NCBI GenBank assembly: GCA_030602265.1
Contig: JAUWAB010000003.1
Span: 81,054 to 145,053 of the forward strand
DNA: 64,000 nucleotides
Direction of reading: 5' to 3'
Source: Prolixibacteraceae bacterium
Lineage (GTDB): Bacteria > Bacteroidota > Bacteroidia > Bacteroidales > Prolixibacteraceae
The first letter of the stretch is position 1, and every line of letters begins with the position of its first letter. The position numbers were made by a program, and so were the translations under genes. The notes under the pieces are model-generated. The model searched no databases and was not told the DNA's origin. It saw only the letters and a list, made by a program, of their open reading frames with translations. Of the stretch, positions 55,945 through 64,000 are shown in pieces.

Positions 55945-57201
55945 CTATTCCTCAAAACCAACAGAAAAACCAGCCTTAACCAGATCTTCCCAGAACGAAG
56001 GATACGATTTGCTCACCACCGAAGGATAAGCGATCCGGACTACCTTCCCGGTGAGTGCCAGCGGAGCAAAAGCCAGGGCCATACGATGATCGTTATAGGT
56101 CTCGATCACTGGCAGTTCTTCTGCGATTTCAGGTCTGACCAGCCCGTTCCAGGAAAGTTCGCCCTCTTTGGGTTCTGTAAGCACTGCCCCAAATTTGGCC
56201 AGTTCGTTCTGCAAAGCGGCAATGCGGTTGGTTTCCTTGATTTTGAGGGTTTCCAGACCAGAAAAATGGAAAGGGATGCCTTTGGCAACACACAACACAG
56301 CCATGGTCTGGGCCATATCAGGAGTTTCATGGAATTTCAGGAAAAGTCTGCCCGGCTGCATTTCAACATTTTTTATCAGCCGTATCCCGTTATCGGTGGG
56401 CACCGTCTCGATTCCAAATCCCCTGAACCAATTCTCGACAGCCTCATCCCCCTGAAGCCCGGAGAGCCGCAGTCCATCCAGTTCCACCACCCCCGAATCG
56501 CAAAGCGCCAATGCCTCATACCAGTAGGAGGCTCCTGACCAGTCTGCTTCAACAGAATATTTTACCGGTTGGTAGGATTGTTCGTTCACCCTGATCTCGT
56601 TATTGCGGAACACTGACTTAATCCCGAAAAGTTCCATCAGTTTCAGGGTCATCTCAATATAGGAACGTGAAGTGACCCTGTTCTTCAGGCGGATGGTCAG
56701 ACCTCCCTCAATAACCGGTGCGATCATCAGCAATGCAGAGATATACTGGCTTGAAACACTGCCATCGAGTTCAAGAATTCCGCCCTTCAGATAAGAACCC
56801 CTGATGCGCAGGGGAGGATAACCTTCATTACCGGTGTATTCAATCCATGCCCCCAACTTCCGTAAAGCTTCGACCAGAATCCTGATCGGCCGTTGTTGCA
56901 TCCGCTCCGACCCGGTGATTATCCATTCACCGACAACCTTTGAAAGGAAGGCTGTCAGAAACCGCATGGATGTACCGGCATGACCAATGTCGAAGATATG
57001 GTCATTGGAACTTAAGGCAGCTTCAAGTACCCGGGTATCGTCACTGTCGGAAAGGTTTCCGATTTCCCATGGGCTGTAACTGAGTGCATTGATAATCAAT
57101 ACCCTGTTGCTGATACTTTTCGAAGAAGGCAGAGAAATCCTGACATTCAAGGCTTTGGTTTCTGCGGATACCACGCAGGTTCTATATCCAGATTTTTCCA
57201 T
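55945..57201 (-). CDS. aroA: 3-phosphoshikimate 1-carboxyvinyltransferase (EPSP synthase)
   Basis: A 418-residue enzyme of the shikimate pathway. The N-terminal substrate motif PSSKSISNRVL, the DIGHAGTSMRFL loop, SSQYISALLM and the C-terminal TYNDHRMALAFAPLAL motif are all recognisable, though the sequence diverges from E. coli AroA, as is common in the phylum. It is convergent with the transglutaminase gene by 52 bases and downstream of aroB on the same strand by 114 bases. Confidence 0.95.
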   Translation of the reverse strand: MEKSGYRTCVVSAETKALNVRISLPSSKSISNRVLIINALSYSPWEIGNLSDSDDTRVLEAALSSNDHIFDIGHAGTSMRFLTAFLSKVVGEWIITGSERMQQRPIRILVEALRKLGAWIEYTGNEGYPPLRIRGSYLKGGILELDGSVSSQYISALLMIAPVIEGGLTIRLKNRVTSRSYIEMTLKLMELFGIKSVFRNNEIRVNEQSYQPVKYSVEADWSGASYWYEALALCDSGVVELDGLRLSGLQGDEAVENWFRGFGIETVPTDNGIRLIKNVEMQPGRLFLKFHETPDMAQTMAVLCVAKGIPFHFSGLETLKIKETNRIAALQNELAKFGAVLTEPKEGELSWNGLVRPEIAEELPVIETYNDHRMALAFAPLALTGKVVRIAYPSVVSKSYPSFWEDLVKAGFSVGFEE

Positions 57202-57315
57202 TTACGACCGGAATATTGAAATGATTCGTTAATATAAGTTACACAATTGATGCATCTAAGCTCATTTGCCGGGCTATCAGATTGTCCGAGCGGGACTTTC
57301 GTCTAATGTCAGGCA

Positions 57316-58371
57316 TTATCTTGCCCGGAGGTAGTCAAGAGCGGCATAAACCAATTCCTGGTCAGCGTGCTGATCGATGATGAACTTACCGGGTTCTTCC
57401 AGGAGCGTGAAATTAATACGGTTTGCATCGTTTTTCTTGTCATGCTGCATCAGGGAAAACAGCCGGCTATAGTCGTTCTTTCCAAAGTCAGATTTCCCAT
57501 AAATACCTGTCATCCATTCCGAAAGTTCATCAGCAATTATTCCGGGGAAGCCGCAGATTTTGTGTGAAAGATACAGCTCGGCAATCATCCCCCAGGCGAC
57601 AGCATAACCATGCAGAACCGGCAGTCCCTTTTCCATGGCGAGGCTTTCCAGCGCATGTCCCGTGGTATGGCCAAAATTGAGCGCCTTACGGATATTCTTC
57701 TCCTTAGGGTCATGAAGAACAAAATGTTCCTTGATTTCCACCGAATGACGGATATATATGGCATACGCTTCAAGGTCGGGTGTTCGGGGATCAAGAGGAC
57801 GGAGTTCGTTAAGATGCTCCCGGCTGAAAATCAGTCCGTGTTTGATCATTTCCGCAAATCCGGAAATCAGGTTAGGTTTGTCAAGCGTTTTCAGGAATTG
57901 TGTTGAAATCAATACCGCGACGGGTTCACAGAAGGTGCCGATTTCATTTTTCAATCCAAGGAAATTGATGCCGGTTTTTCCTCCAACTGAGGCGTCCACC
58001 TGGGATAACAGGGTTGTTGGGATATTGATAAAATCGATACCGCGTTTGAAAGTCGATGCTGCAAATCCGCCAAGGTCAGTAAGCATGCCCCCGCCAACGT
58101 TGATCAAAAGTGATTTTCTGTCTGCACCATGCGTACTCAAAAATTCCCATATCCGGGCAACAGATTCCAGCTTCTTGTTATCCTCACCCGAGGGTAGTAC
58201 CACAGCCGGATACCGGCCGAAAAACGGTGAATGCCTTAACCAGATGTCATGCACATTGGATTCTGTGGCGACAAAAATCTTTCCGGCCCCATATCTTCTC
58301 AGGATAGGTGACAAAACATCTTCAGGATTATCAGAATAGATTATTTCTGTGCTTTTTCTTGAATATTCCAT
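57316..58371 (-). CDS. aroB: 3-dehydroquinate synthase
   Basis: A 351-residue NAD- and zinc-dependent enzyme, the second step of the shikimate pathway. NAD-binding is in INVGGGMLTDLGGFAAS; the metal-ligand segments are SGFAEMIKHGL, NFGHTTGHALE and HGYAVAWGM. I start at MEYSRKST (58371). A 45-residue upstream extension reaches 58506 but covers a non-coding gap and the -7 box of the neighbouring gene, so it is rejected. Confidence 0.96.
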   Translation of the reverse strand: MEYSRKSTEIIYSDNPEDVLSPILRRYGAGKIFVATESNVHDIWLRHSPFFGRYPAVVLPSGEDNKKLESVARIWEFLSTHGADRKSLLINVGGGMLTDLGGFAASTFKRGIDFINIPTTLLSQVDASVGGKTGINFLGLKNEIGTFCEPVAVLISTQFLKTLDKPNLISGFAEMIKHGLIFSREHLNELRPLDPRTPDLEAYAIYIRHSVEIKEHFVLHDPKEKNIRKALNFGHTTGHALESLAMEKGLPVLHGYAVAWGMIAELYLSHKICGFPGIIADELSEWMTGIYGKSDFGKNDYSRLFSLMQHDKKNDANRINFTLLEEPGKFIIDQHADQELVYAALDYLRAR

Positions 58372-58442
58372 ACATGAATTGTAAATTGCGCTAAAGTTAC
58401 AAAGTTTTTTATGCCGGGTATTTTTCATTATACCCTGAAGTG

Positions 58443-58450
58443 TAATTTTG
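58443..58450 (+). promoter_or_regulatory. Candidate -7 box TAATTTTG upstream of membrane protein
   Basis: Exact TAnnTTTG, 21 bases before the ATG at 58472. It overlaps the possible TTG start at 58448, which argues for the ATG. Confidence 0.5.
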
Positions 58451-58471
58451 AGATTTATTAAACCACACTTT

Positions 58472-58924
58472 ATGATATTGGATAATTCAGAAAGGATCAA
58501 GCACATAAAGAGGCTGTTCTACATGATATCTGTACTTCTGGTGGCCAGTTTTGCTGCCCTGATGTTCATGGACCAGGTAGGGAGGGCATTGCTGGCTGCC
58601 GGCATACTGGTCGTTTGGTTCCTGGTTTTTCAGGCCATTGATTTTCAGTATATCTATTTCAGTACAGATGACGATAAAATTATCCTGCGGTTTTACCCGG
58701 CGGTAAAATTCGGAAGGAAAGAATACCAGACCATTGAATTCCCCTCCAATTTGCTCCATGACTACACCATAGAGAAATCGGTGTTTGGAATGGTTGAAGA
58801 CCTGGTTCTGCTGGTCAGGACCAAACGTGGGGTGGCCGAGTATCCTTCTGTCAGCATGGCCGCCTTAAGCCAGTCGGACCGGCAAAAGATCAAGCGGTCA
58901 CTGCAGGAATTGCTGCATCGGTAA
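58472..58924 (+). CDS. Membrane protein with PH-like domain, unknown function
   Basis: A protein of about 150 residues with two helices (about 18-38 and 43-63) and a cytosolic tail with beta-strand character (YIYFSTDDDKIILRF, LVLLVRTKRG). The layout resembles bacterial PH-domain membrane proteins and the protein at 17053. Nothing identifies a function. dprA begins 28 bases downstream on the same strand. An in-frame TTG at 58448 would add eight residues. Confidence 0.7.
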   Translation: MILDNSERIKHIKRLFYMISVLLVASFAALMFMDQVGRALLAAGILVVWFLVFQAIDFQYIYFSTDDDKIILRFYPAVKFGRKEYQTIEFPSNLLHDYTIEKSVFGMVEDLVLLVRTKRGVAEYPSVSMAALSQSDRQKIKRSLQELLHR

Positions 58925-58952
58925 AGAAAAAACATTAACCCCTGAATTAGAT

Positions 58953-60059
58953 ATGAACGACCCCCTTTTGTACAAATTAGCCTTATCGATGATACCCGGG
59001 ATCGGAGGAATCCTGGCAAGAAACCTGATTGCCTATGCAGGCAGCGTTGAAGGTTTATTTCAGGAACCTGTATCCAGGCTGACCAAAATTCCCGGAATCG
59101 GGGAAATCATCGCACGCAGGATAAAAGATCCTTCGGTATTGTCTGAAGCCGACAAGGAAATATCTTTTACCCGGAAACATGGTATTGAGATTTTCTTTTA
59201 CCTGGACGGGAACTATCCTGAGCGATTCAAGAATTGTGAGGATGCACCTATAATTTTCTACAAAAAAGGCAATGCCGACCTCAATCCTGCCCGGGCAATA
59301 AGCATTATCGGTACAAGAAATGCAACAGATTATGGCCGGAAGATGTGTGATGAGCTGCTGAGGGATATTGCCGGAAAAGGTTACAAACCGCTTGTTGTAA
59401 GCGGCCTGGCTTATGGGATAGACATCGAGGCCCATAAATCAGCGCTGAAGTATGGCCTGCCGACGGTAGGTGTTCTGGGGCATGGGCTGGATAAGTTATA
59501 TCCATCGGCACATGTTCAGACCGCAAGGAACATGCTGTCTGATGGAGGCCTGATTACGGATTTTCCTTCCGGGACACGTATTGACCCTTCCAATTTTATC
59601 AGGAGAAACCGGTTGATAGCAGGTTTGTCAGACGCTACCATAGTCATTGAGTCTGGCGACAAAGGAGGTGCCCTTATCACTGCAGACATCGCCCTTTCTT
59701 ACCATCGGGATGTTTTTGCCTATCCGGGAAGAGTTACCGACATGTATTCCAAAGGATGCAACCGGCTGATACAAAATAATGAGGCGGCTATGATAACCTG
59801 CGCCTCCGACCTTGAATTCCAGCTCGGCTGGAATCCGGCTCAGGCCAGGCCTGCTGCCGTTCAGCAAAGGTTGTTTATTGAATTGACAGACGAAGAACGG
59901 GTAATTACCGATATGCTCATCAGCAGTGAACAGGCATATCTGGATGACATCTGCAGGGAAACCGGCCATCCGGTTGGCAAAATTTCCAATTTACTGTTAA
60001 ATCTGGAATTCAAGGGGATAATTGAAGTGCTGCCCGGTAAAATGTACCGATTAAAATAG
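58953..60059 (+). CDS. dprA: DNA-processing protein DprA
   Basis: A 368-residue protein that loads RecA onto incoming single-stranded DNA during natural transformation. An N-terminal helix-hairpin-helix (about 10-80, IPGIGGILARNLI, IPGIGEIIARRI) precedes the Rossmann-like DprA core with SIIGTRNATDYGRK, VSGLAYGIDIEAHK and FIRRNRLIAGLSD, GGALITADIAL. A C-terminal winged-helix-like part (about 305-368) is present. Presence suggests, but does not prove, competence. It is 14 bases before the helicase gene. Confidence 0.95.
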   Translation: MNDPLLYKLALSMIPGIGGILARNLIAYAGSVEGLFQEPVSRLTKIPGIGEIIARRIKDPSVLSEADKEISFTRKHGIEIFFYLDGNYPERFKNCEDAPIIFYKKGNADLNPARAISIIGTRNATDYGRKMCDELLRDIAGKGYKPLVVSGLAYGIDIEAHKSALKYGLPTVGVLGHGLDKLYPSAHVQTARNMLSDGGLITDFPSGTRIDPSNFIRRNRLIAGLSDATIVIESGDKGGALITADIALSYHRDVFAYPGRVTDMYSKGCNRLIQNNEAAMITCASDLEFQLGWNPAQARPAAVQQRLFIELTDEERVITDMLISSEQAYLDDICRETGHPVGKISNLLLNLEFKGIIEVLPGKMYRLK

Positions 60060-60073
60060 ACTATCTTTGTTCC

Positions 60074-61369
60074 ATGAAAACTTTTGAGGAACTGAAAATC
60101 TCCAAGTCCCTGCTAAAATCACTGGATGAGGTAGGTTTTACCGAACCCACCCCCATTCAGGAATCAGCTATACCCGTAATCAATTCCGGAATGAACCTGG
60201 TGGGCATTGCCCAGACCGGAACCGGAAAAACGGCAGCTTATCTTTTACCATTGCTGACCAAACTGGTCAGATCCGAAGGAAAGGATCCAAGGGTCATCGT
60301 ACTGGTACCCACCCGCGAGCTCTCCGTGCAGGTGGGCGAAGACACGGAAGAACTGACAGGGCACACTACCCTGAGGCATGCAGCCGTATACGGCGGGGTG
60401 GGCTGGACAAAACATGCCGAAATGATTGCCCCCGGGGTCGATATCCTGATCGCCACACCGGGCCGGCTTTGGGACCTGTATATGGCACAGGCCGTCAGCT
60501 TCCGGAATGTGAAACATGTGGTGATCGATGAAGCCGACCGCATGCTGGATATGGGCTTTATGCCTCAGCTGAGACAACTTTTTGAAGTGATTCCGCACAA
60601 ACGGCAGAACCTGCTTTTCAGTGCAACCTTTTCAGAAAAAGTGGAACAAATGGCCGGAGAATTCCTGGACCATTTTGAAAAAGTGGAGGTTTCACCATCA
60701 GCAACCCCGGCACAGCTGATTAAACAGCTGGTTTACCTGACACCCAACTACCGGACAAAACTGAACCTGGTAAGGCATCTTCTCAGTGACGAGGAACATT
60801 TCAACCGGGTAATCCTGTTTGTTAAAACGAAAGAAGCTGCTGACGATGTCTTCAGGATTATCCGGAGAAAAACCGAGGGTGAAAAGAGAATCATGCACTC
60901 CAACAAAGGGCAATCTACCAGACTGAATGCGATCAGGGATTTTAAGGAAGGACATATCCGTATACTGATTTCGACCGACATGTCGGCAAGAGGACTGGAT
61001 GTCAGCATGGTAAGCCATGTAATCAATTTTGACATACCACCCCGATACGAAGACTATGTTCACCGCATCGGAAGAACGGCCAGGGCGGGAAATCTGGGGA
61101 CGGCCATCACGCTGGTCGGGCCCGATGAAGAATGGCATCTCAGGCGTATTGAAAAACTGATCAGGATGGAGATCCCCAGAGAAACGATGCCCCCAGAAGT
61201 GGTTCAGGAAACAACCGGTTTTGAGGAGCGCCAGCAGCAGCTCCGTGAAATTGACCGGCAAAGAAAAATCGACGACCCTGATTTTAAGGGTGCCTTTCAC
61301 AGCAAAAAAAAGAGGCCAGAACACAAATCAACTAATACGGGAAAGAAACAGGGACGGAGAAACAGGTAA
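60074..61369 (+). CDS. DEAD-box RNA helicase
   Basis: A 431-residue ATP-dependent RNA helicase. The Q motif (GFTEPTPIQE), motif I AQTGTGKT, Ia PTRELSVQ, II DEADRMLD, III SATF and VI HRIGRTARAG are intact. The C-terminal extension (about 370-431) is short and basic (KKKRPEHKSTNTGKKQGRR), similar to RhlE-type helicases. It ends 9 bases from the convergent acyltransferase stop, with no terminator visible between. Confidence 0.95.
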   Translation: MKTFEELKISKSLLKSLDEVGFTEPTPIQESAIPVINSGMNLVGIAQTGTGKTAAYLLPLLTKLVRSEGKDPRVIVLVPTRELSVQVGEDTEELTGHTTLRHAAVYGGVGWTKHAEMIAPGVDILIATPGRLWDLYMAQAVSFRNVKHVVIDEADRMLDMGFMPQLRQLFEVIPHKRQNLLFSATFSEKVEQMAGEFLDHFEKVEVSPSATPAQLIKQLVYLTPNYRTKLNLVRHLLSDEEHFNRVILFVKTKEAADDVFRIIRRKTEGEKRIMHSNKGQSTRLNAIRDFKEGHIRILISTDMSARGLDVSMVSHVINFDIPPRYEDYVHRIGRTARAGNLGTAITLVGPDEEWHLRRIEKLIRMEIPRETMPPEVVQETTGFEERQQQLREIDRQRKIDDPDFKGAFHSKKKRPEHKSTNTGKKQGRRNR

Positions 61370-61378
61370 GCCCTTCAT

Positions 61379-62722
61379 TCAGGATTTTAATCCTGCAAGC
61401 TGGCAAATTTCATTTTTTAATGCATGAATTCTGGTGTACAATCCAGGTCGGAATTTCTTTATACTCAACCACCTCATCCTTCCGAATGTCTTAAGAAACA
61501 GGATGTACCACCAGACAGCTGTTTTGCCGGAGAAGGGCATAGCGGCCAGGAGCAACAGTCCCTGCCACCACTCCGGAAGAAAGTGCGCAGCTATGGCCCA
61601 TTCGGCTAAATAAGCCAGAGGAAACACAACAATACCCAGTCCAAAGAAAAAACTCCCCCTGAAACTGATGTCCCTGACCTTGTTGCGCACAATGGTATCT
61701 GTAATCAGAAATGGCAACGCATGGGTAACAAAGCCAATCAATGCAACAGGAGAAGCCAATAGCAGCAACAGACTATCCCTTATTATCCTCAAGAAACTTT
61801 CCTGTTGTGGATTGATCAGCCAGGACCTTAACCTCAACTTCCGGAGTTGTTTTTCAAAAGCCAGTGCATTGTCGGCCAGCCTTACGGATAAAACCGGATC
61901 AGATTTGCCAAGTTCATTTAACTTCCCTGCAATGAATTTTTCCTGATGGTACCAGTCTTTACAATGGTTTGTTTCCGGTTCAGGCAAAGCACAATCGGAA
62001 CATATCCTGATCACCGCCTCAAAACCATCGTAGAACTTGGAATTTTTAATGTTGATAATTAACGGGTCCAGTTCCTGTTCAATCCTGTTTTTCAGGGAGA
62101 TTATGGCGCGCTGAGGATTTTCAAGGTATCCCGGAAGAAAGTCCTTTACAGGGACCGGCCTTCCATAATTAATCGCCAGCCTGCGTCCAAGATGCCAGAA
62201 ATGGCTGTAATTTACACCAACCGGAACGATCTGGAGATGGAGTGTATAGTCCGTTTTCTCCTCTGCCATGAAAGCGATCCTGGGTACAGCCTTTTTGTGG
62301 GGCAGCATATGTCTTTTGTAAGAATGGGTGGCTTCCGGGAATAGAGCCAAAACTCCGCCGGCAGAAAGTACCTCTGTCGACTGTTGAAATGTATGTTCAT
62401 TGTTGACCAGACTATCTGCGCCATCTCTTATCCGGTAAACCGGGATCATTTTGAGGAACCTGAGCAGAGGCCGGGTGATACGGCTGGAAAACACGTCTGC
62501 CCTCGTCAGCCAGACCGGCTGGTATGGGGAGAAGCAGAGTACTGCCAAAGGATCGAGCAGGGCATTCTGGTGATTAGGAGCCAGTATTACGGGTTGTTCC
62601 GACGGCAGATTTTCAATGCCGTTAACAGTAATCCTCCCATGGATAATCCAGTGCGCAAAACGGACATACGCCTTAAGCAAGGAGTATCCTGTTGAACGTG
62701 ATCCAATATTCTGCAGAGGCAT
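61379..62722 (-). CDS. Large PlsC-type acyltransferase with C-terminal membrane helices
   Basis: A 447-residue protein. The N-terminal acyltransferase domain (about 20-215) has NHQNALLDPLA (H-x4-D) and a degenerate FPEATHS block where FPEGT is usual. The C-terminal half has several membrane helices (about 315-420), a layout seen in glycerol-3-phosphate or lysophospholipid acyltransferases of this phylum. It probably makes phosphatidic acid or modifies lipids. It is 29 bases downstream of the BASS symporter on the same strand. Confidence 0.85.
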   Translation of the reverse strand: MPLQNIGSRSTGYSLLKAYVRFAHWIIHGRITVNGIENLPSEQPVILAPNHQNALLDPLAVLCFSPYQPVWLTRADVFSSRITRPLLRFLKMIPVYRIRDGADSLVNNEHTFQQSTEVLSAGGVLALFPEATHSYKRHMLPHKKAVPRIAFMAEEKTDYTLHLQIVPVGVNYSHFWHLGRRLAINYGRPVPVKDFLPGYLENPQRAIISLKNRIEQELDPLIINIKNSKFYDGFEAVIRICSDCALPEPETNHCKDWYHQEKFIAGKLNELGKSDPVLSVRLADNALAFEKQLRKLRLRSWLINPQQESFLRIIRDSLLLLLASPVALIGFVTHALPFLITDTIVRNKVRDISFRGSFFFGLGIVVFPLAYLAEWAIAAHFLPEWWQGLLLLAAMPFSGKTAVWWYILFLKTFGRMRWLSIKKFRPGLYTRIHALKNEICQLAGLKS

Positions 62723-62751
62723 TTATTCCTTAATACTTAAGTTAACAGCGA

Positions 62752-63699
62752 TTATTCCGCGAGGGATTTCCTTGACCACAACGTGGCCAGCAGAAGGCCT
62801 GAAATAATGTGCCATACGCCCCACCATGCAGCGATTACGGCCATTCCTCCAAGCTCCAGTTCAGGAGGGAATATTTTTGGGTTAAACATCAGCACCAATG
62901 CCAGTCCTGAATTTTGTATCCCTGTTTCAATGGTAATTGAACGGCGGTCGATTCTGGGCCTTTTCATGATGGTACCGAATGTAAACCCGGTCAAGAGTGC
63001 CAGTCCGTTGTGTATCAACACAATGAAGAAGATCAGGTGAATGACACGCATAAAATTGGAAAAATTGGCAGAAAGGAGAATCACCACGAAAAGAATGAAA
63101 ACAACGATAGATGCCTGTTTGATCGGCCTCTTGACCTTTCCGGTAAGTACCGGGAATTTTTTGGCAACAAACAACCCAAGAATCACCGGGACACCCAGCA
63201 GGATAAAAACAGTCTGTACCACCTGCCAGAAATCTATTTCTATTGGCCTGAGCAATTCATTGGCGCCTGATTTCTGATAAAAATTGATGTAAAGATCTCC
63301 CCAGAATGCAAAATTTGCCGGGGTCATTACCATTGCGGCCATGGTAGAGATAGCTGTAAGGCTTACCGACAAGGCAACGTTACCTTTTGCCAGGGATGCC
63401 ATGAAATTGGAGATATTACCTCCGGGACATGCGGCAACCAGAATCATTCCTAAGGCCACGGTCGGAGTCGGCTGCAGAATTAATATAAAGAGGAATGTAA
63501 TGGCCGGAAGTAATATAAACTGTGAAACCAGGCCGGTTATCACAGATTTGGGCTTGGCGAACACCTCCCTGAATTGCGGGATTTTAATATCCAGAGCTAC
63601 ACCGAACATTACAAAGGCAATGGTAATATTCAGAAACAGTAATCCACCCGGTGAGAAATTCAGGCGGATATGATCCAATACCAACAGTGCTTCCCTCAT
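62752..63699 (-). CDS. Bile acid:sodium symporter family (BASS/SBF) protein
   Basis: A 315-residue protein with about nine or ten helices of the SBF/BASS fold. Sodium-site regions are the AACPGGNISNFMASLAKG block (about 90-107) and TIETGIQNSGLALVL (about 255-269). Bacterial members carry organic anions such as 2-keto acids; bile acids themselves need not be the substrate. Located upstream of the acyltransferase with only 29 bases between, and downstream of an alkaline phosphatase terminator. Confidence 0.88.
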   Translation of the reverse strand: MREALLVLDHIRLNFSPGGLLFLNITIAFVMFGVALDIKIPQFREVFAKPKSVITGLVSQFILLPAITFLFILILQPTPTVALGMILVAACPGGNISNFMASLAKGNVALSVSLTAISTMAAMVMTPANFAFWGDLYINFYQKSGANELLRPIEIDFWQVVQTVFILLGVPVILGLFVAKKFPVLTGKVKRPIKQASIVVFILFVVILLSANFSNFMRVIHLIFFIVLIHNGLALLTGFTFGTIMKRPRIDRRSITIETGIQNSGLALVLMFNPKIFPPELELGGMAVIAAWWGVWHIISGLLLATLWSRKSLAE

Positions 63700-63764
63700 A
63701 TTTCCTGATTTAGTTTAAGGGGGATAAATTTAATATTCTTTTTGACAAAGCTGAGCAATGAATC

Positions 63765-63800
63765 AAAAAACTCCTGCTGGTTTTCAACCTGCAGGAGTTT
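63765..63800 (-). terminator. Intrinsic terminator after alkaline phosphatase
   Basis: AAACTCCTGC (63768-63777) and GCAGGAGTTT (63791-63800) form a 10-pair stem with an inner GGTT/AACC pairing. On the minus strand it runs into six T (63770-63765), 26 bases past the phosphatase stop. Confidence 0.88.
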
Positions 63801-63826
63801 CCTGACCAATTTGCGAAACCGGTTAC

Positions 63827-64000
63827 TTATAATCCTAACAGCAGTTTACGCATTTTTACATACAAATCGGTGTTTTCCATGATGCCCATGAACTCCTGTG
63901 CTCCTGGTCCCCATGAAAAGATAGGTACCATGACCGCGGTATGGTCTGTCGAAGTGAATGCACCCTTCACCATGCCTTTTTTGAAGTCACCACCGGCTAA
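63827..64000 (-). CDS. Alkaline phosphatase, C-terminal fragment
   Basis: The last 57 codons of a gene cut by the right edge. The segment STDHTAVMVPIFSWGPGA contains the His of the metal-binding site and the GPGA motif of the PhoA family C-terminus, followed by FMGIMENTDLYVKM. The stop codon is at 63827-63829 and a terminator follows. The N-terminal part and signal peptide lie outside the window. Confidence 0.85.
   Translation of the reverse strand, partial: LAGGDFKKGMVKGAFTSTDHTAVMVPIFSWGPGAQEFMGIMENTDLYVKMRKLLLGL

Noticed and set aside
58372..58506. Extension of aroB by 45 residues
   Set aside because: The extension has no AroB similarity and crosses the promoter box and start of the divergent membrane protein gene.
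60698..61324. A 208-codon open frame antisense to the DEAD-box helicase
   Set aside because: It mirrors a strongly conserved helicase reading frame and shows no signal peptide, family motif or own promoter; other long antisense frames (for example in groEL, leuS and the receptor at 13105) are dismissed for the same reason.
61380..61395. Palindrome CAGGATTTTAATCCTG as a terminator
   Set aside because: It lies within the end of the acyltransferase coding sequence, has only a two-base loop and lacks a T run.

Overview
The window is a stretch of Bacteroidota chromosome. I infer a Bacteroidales/Marinilabiliales-like relative that makes carotenoids, but the genus cannot be read from the sequence. 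Supporting signs are TAnnTTTG-type -7 promoter boxes before many genes with few strong Shine-Dalgarno sites, a type IX secretion sorting domain, an RprX/RprY two-component pair, a signal-peptide ExbB with two ExbD paralogues, the order sigma-54 activator-lptE-TPR-secG-groES-groEL, and three TonB-dependent receptors. I see no insertion sequence, prophage, integrase, CRISPR array or rRNA. One tRNA (Ser, GGA) is present.

Region 1 (1-3557, minus strand) is a carotenoid operon: CrtD-type desaturase, CruF-type hydratase, CrtW-type ketolase, an acyltransferase and the start of a glycosyltransferase. It looks like the tailoring part of a pathway for a ketolated, possibly glycosylated and acylated carotenoid. 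Phytoene synthase, phytoene desaturase and cyclase are not in the window.

Region 2 (3680-11261, plus strand) is the most interesting locus. A small membrane protein and a TonB receptor are followed, almost without gaps, by an AmpG/FptX-like MFS permease, HemN, a HemY-type protoporphyrinogen oxidase and ferrochelatase. I read it as a candidate route that imports a late porphyrin precursor and finishes it to heme. Next come a secreted repeat protein (11338-13104), a second TonB receptor whose start codon can be buried in an mRNA helix (13105-15672), a PQQ-type propeller, a small membrane protein and a third, heme-receptor-like TonB receptor (17815-20208). Two unexplained structured elements (17651-17727 and 20292-20401) flank the third receptor.

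Region 3 (20687-37140) is mostly housekeeping: lepA, rprXY, purN, acpP-fabF-rnc, a cation efflux protein, leuS-yitT-M23 peptidase, a DUF4332 protein, a HerA-like ATPase, a minimal T9SS-sorted protein and kdsB. Region 4 (37255-48497) has a sigma-54 activator without a receiver domain, lptE, a TPR-like protein, secG, groES-groEL, gdhA, tatD, ansA, tRNA-Ser and an ExbB-X-ExbD-ExbD energising complex that could serve the TonB receptors.

Region 5 (48543-64000) holds aspS, tadA, a GH20 hexosaminidase lipoprotein opposite a NagX-like membrane acetyltransferase and a transglutaminase-like lipoprotein (an amino-sugar use cluster), aroA and aroB, dprA, a DEAD-box helicase, a large acyltransferase, a BASS-family symporter and the C-terminal end of an alkaline phosphatase cut by the right edge. 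Only two gene-free stretches exceed 300 bases (20209-20686 and 39991-40298); both are described.
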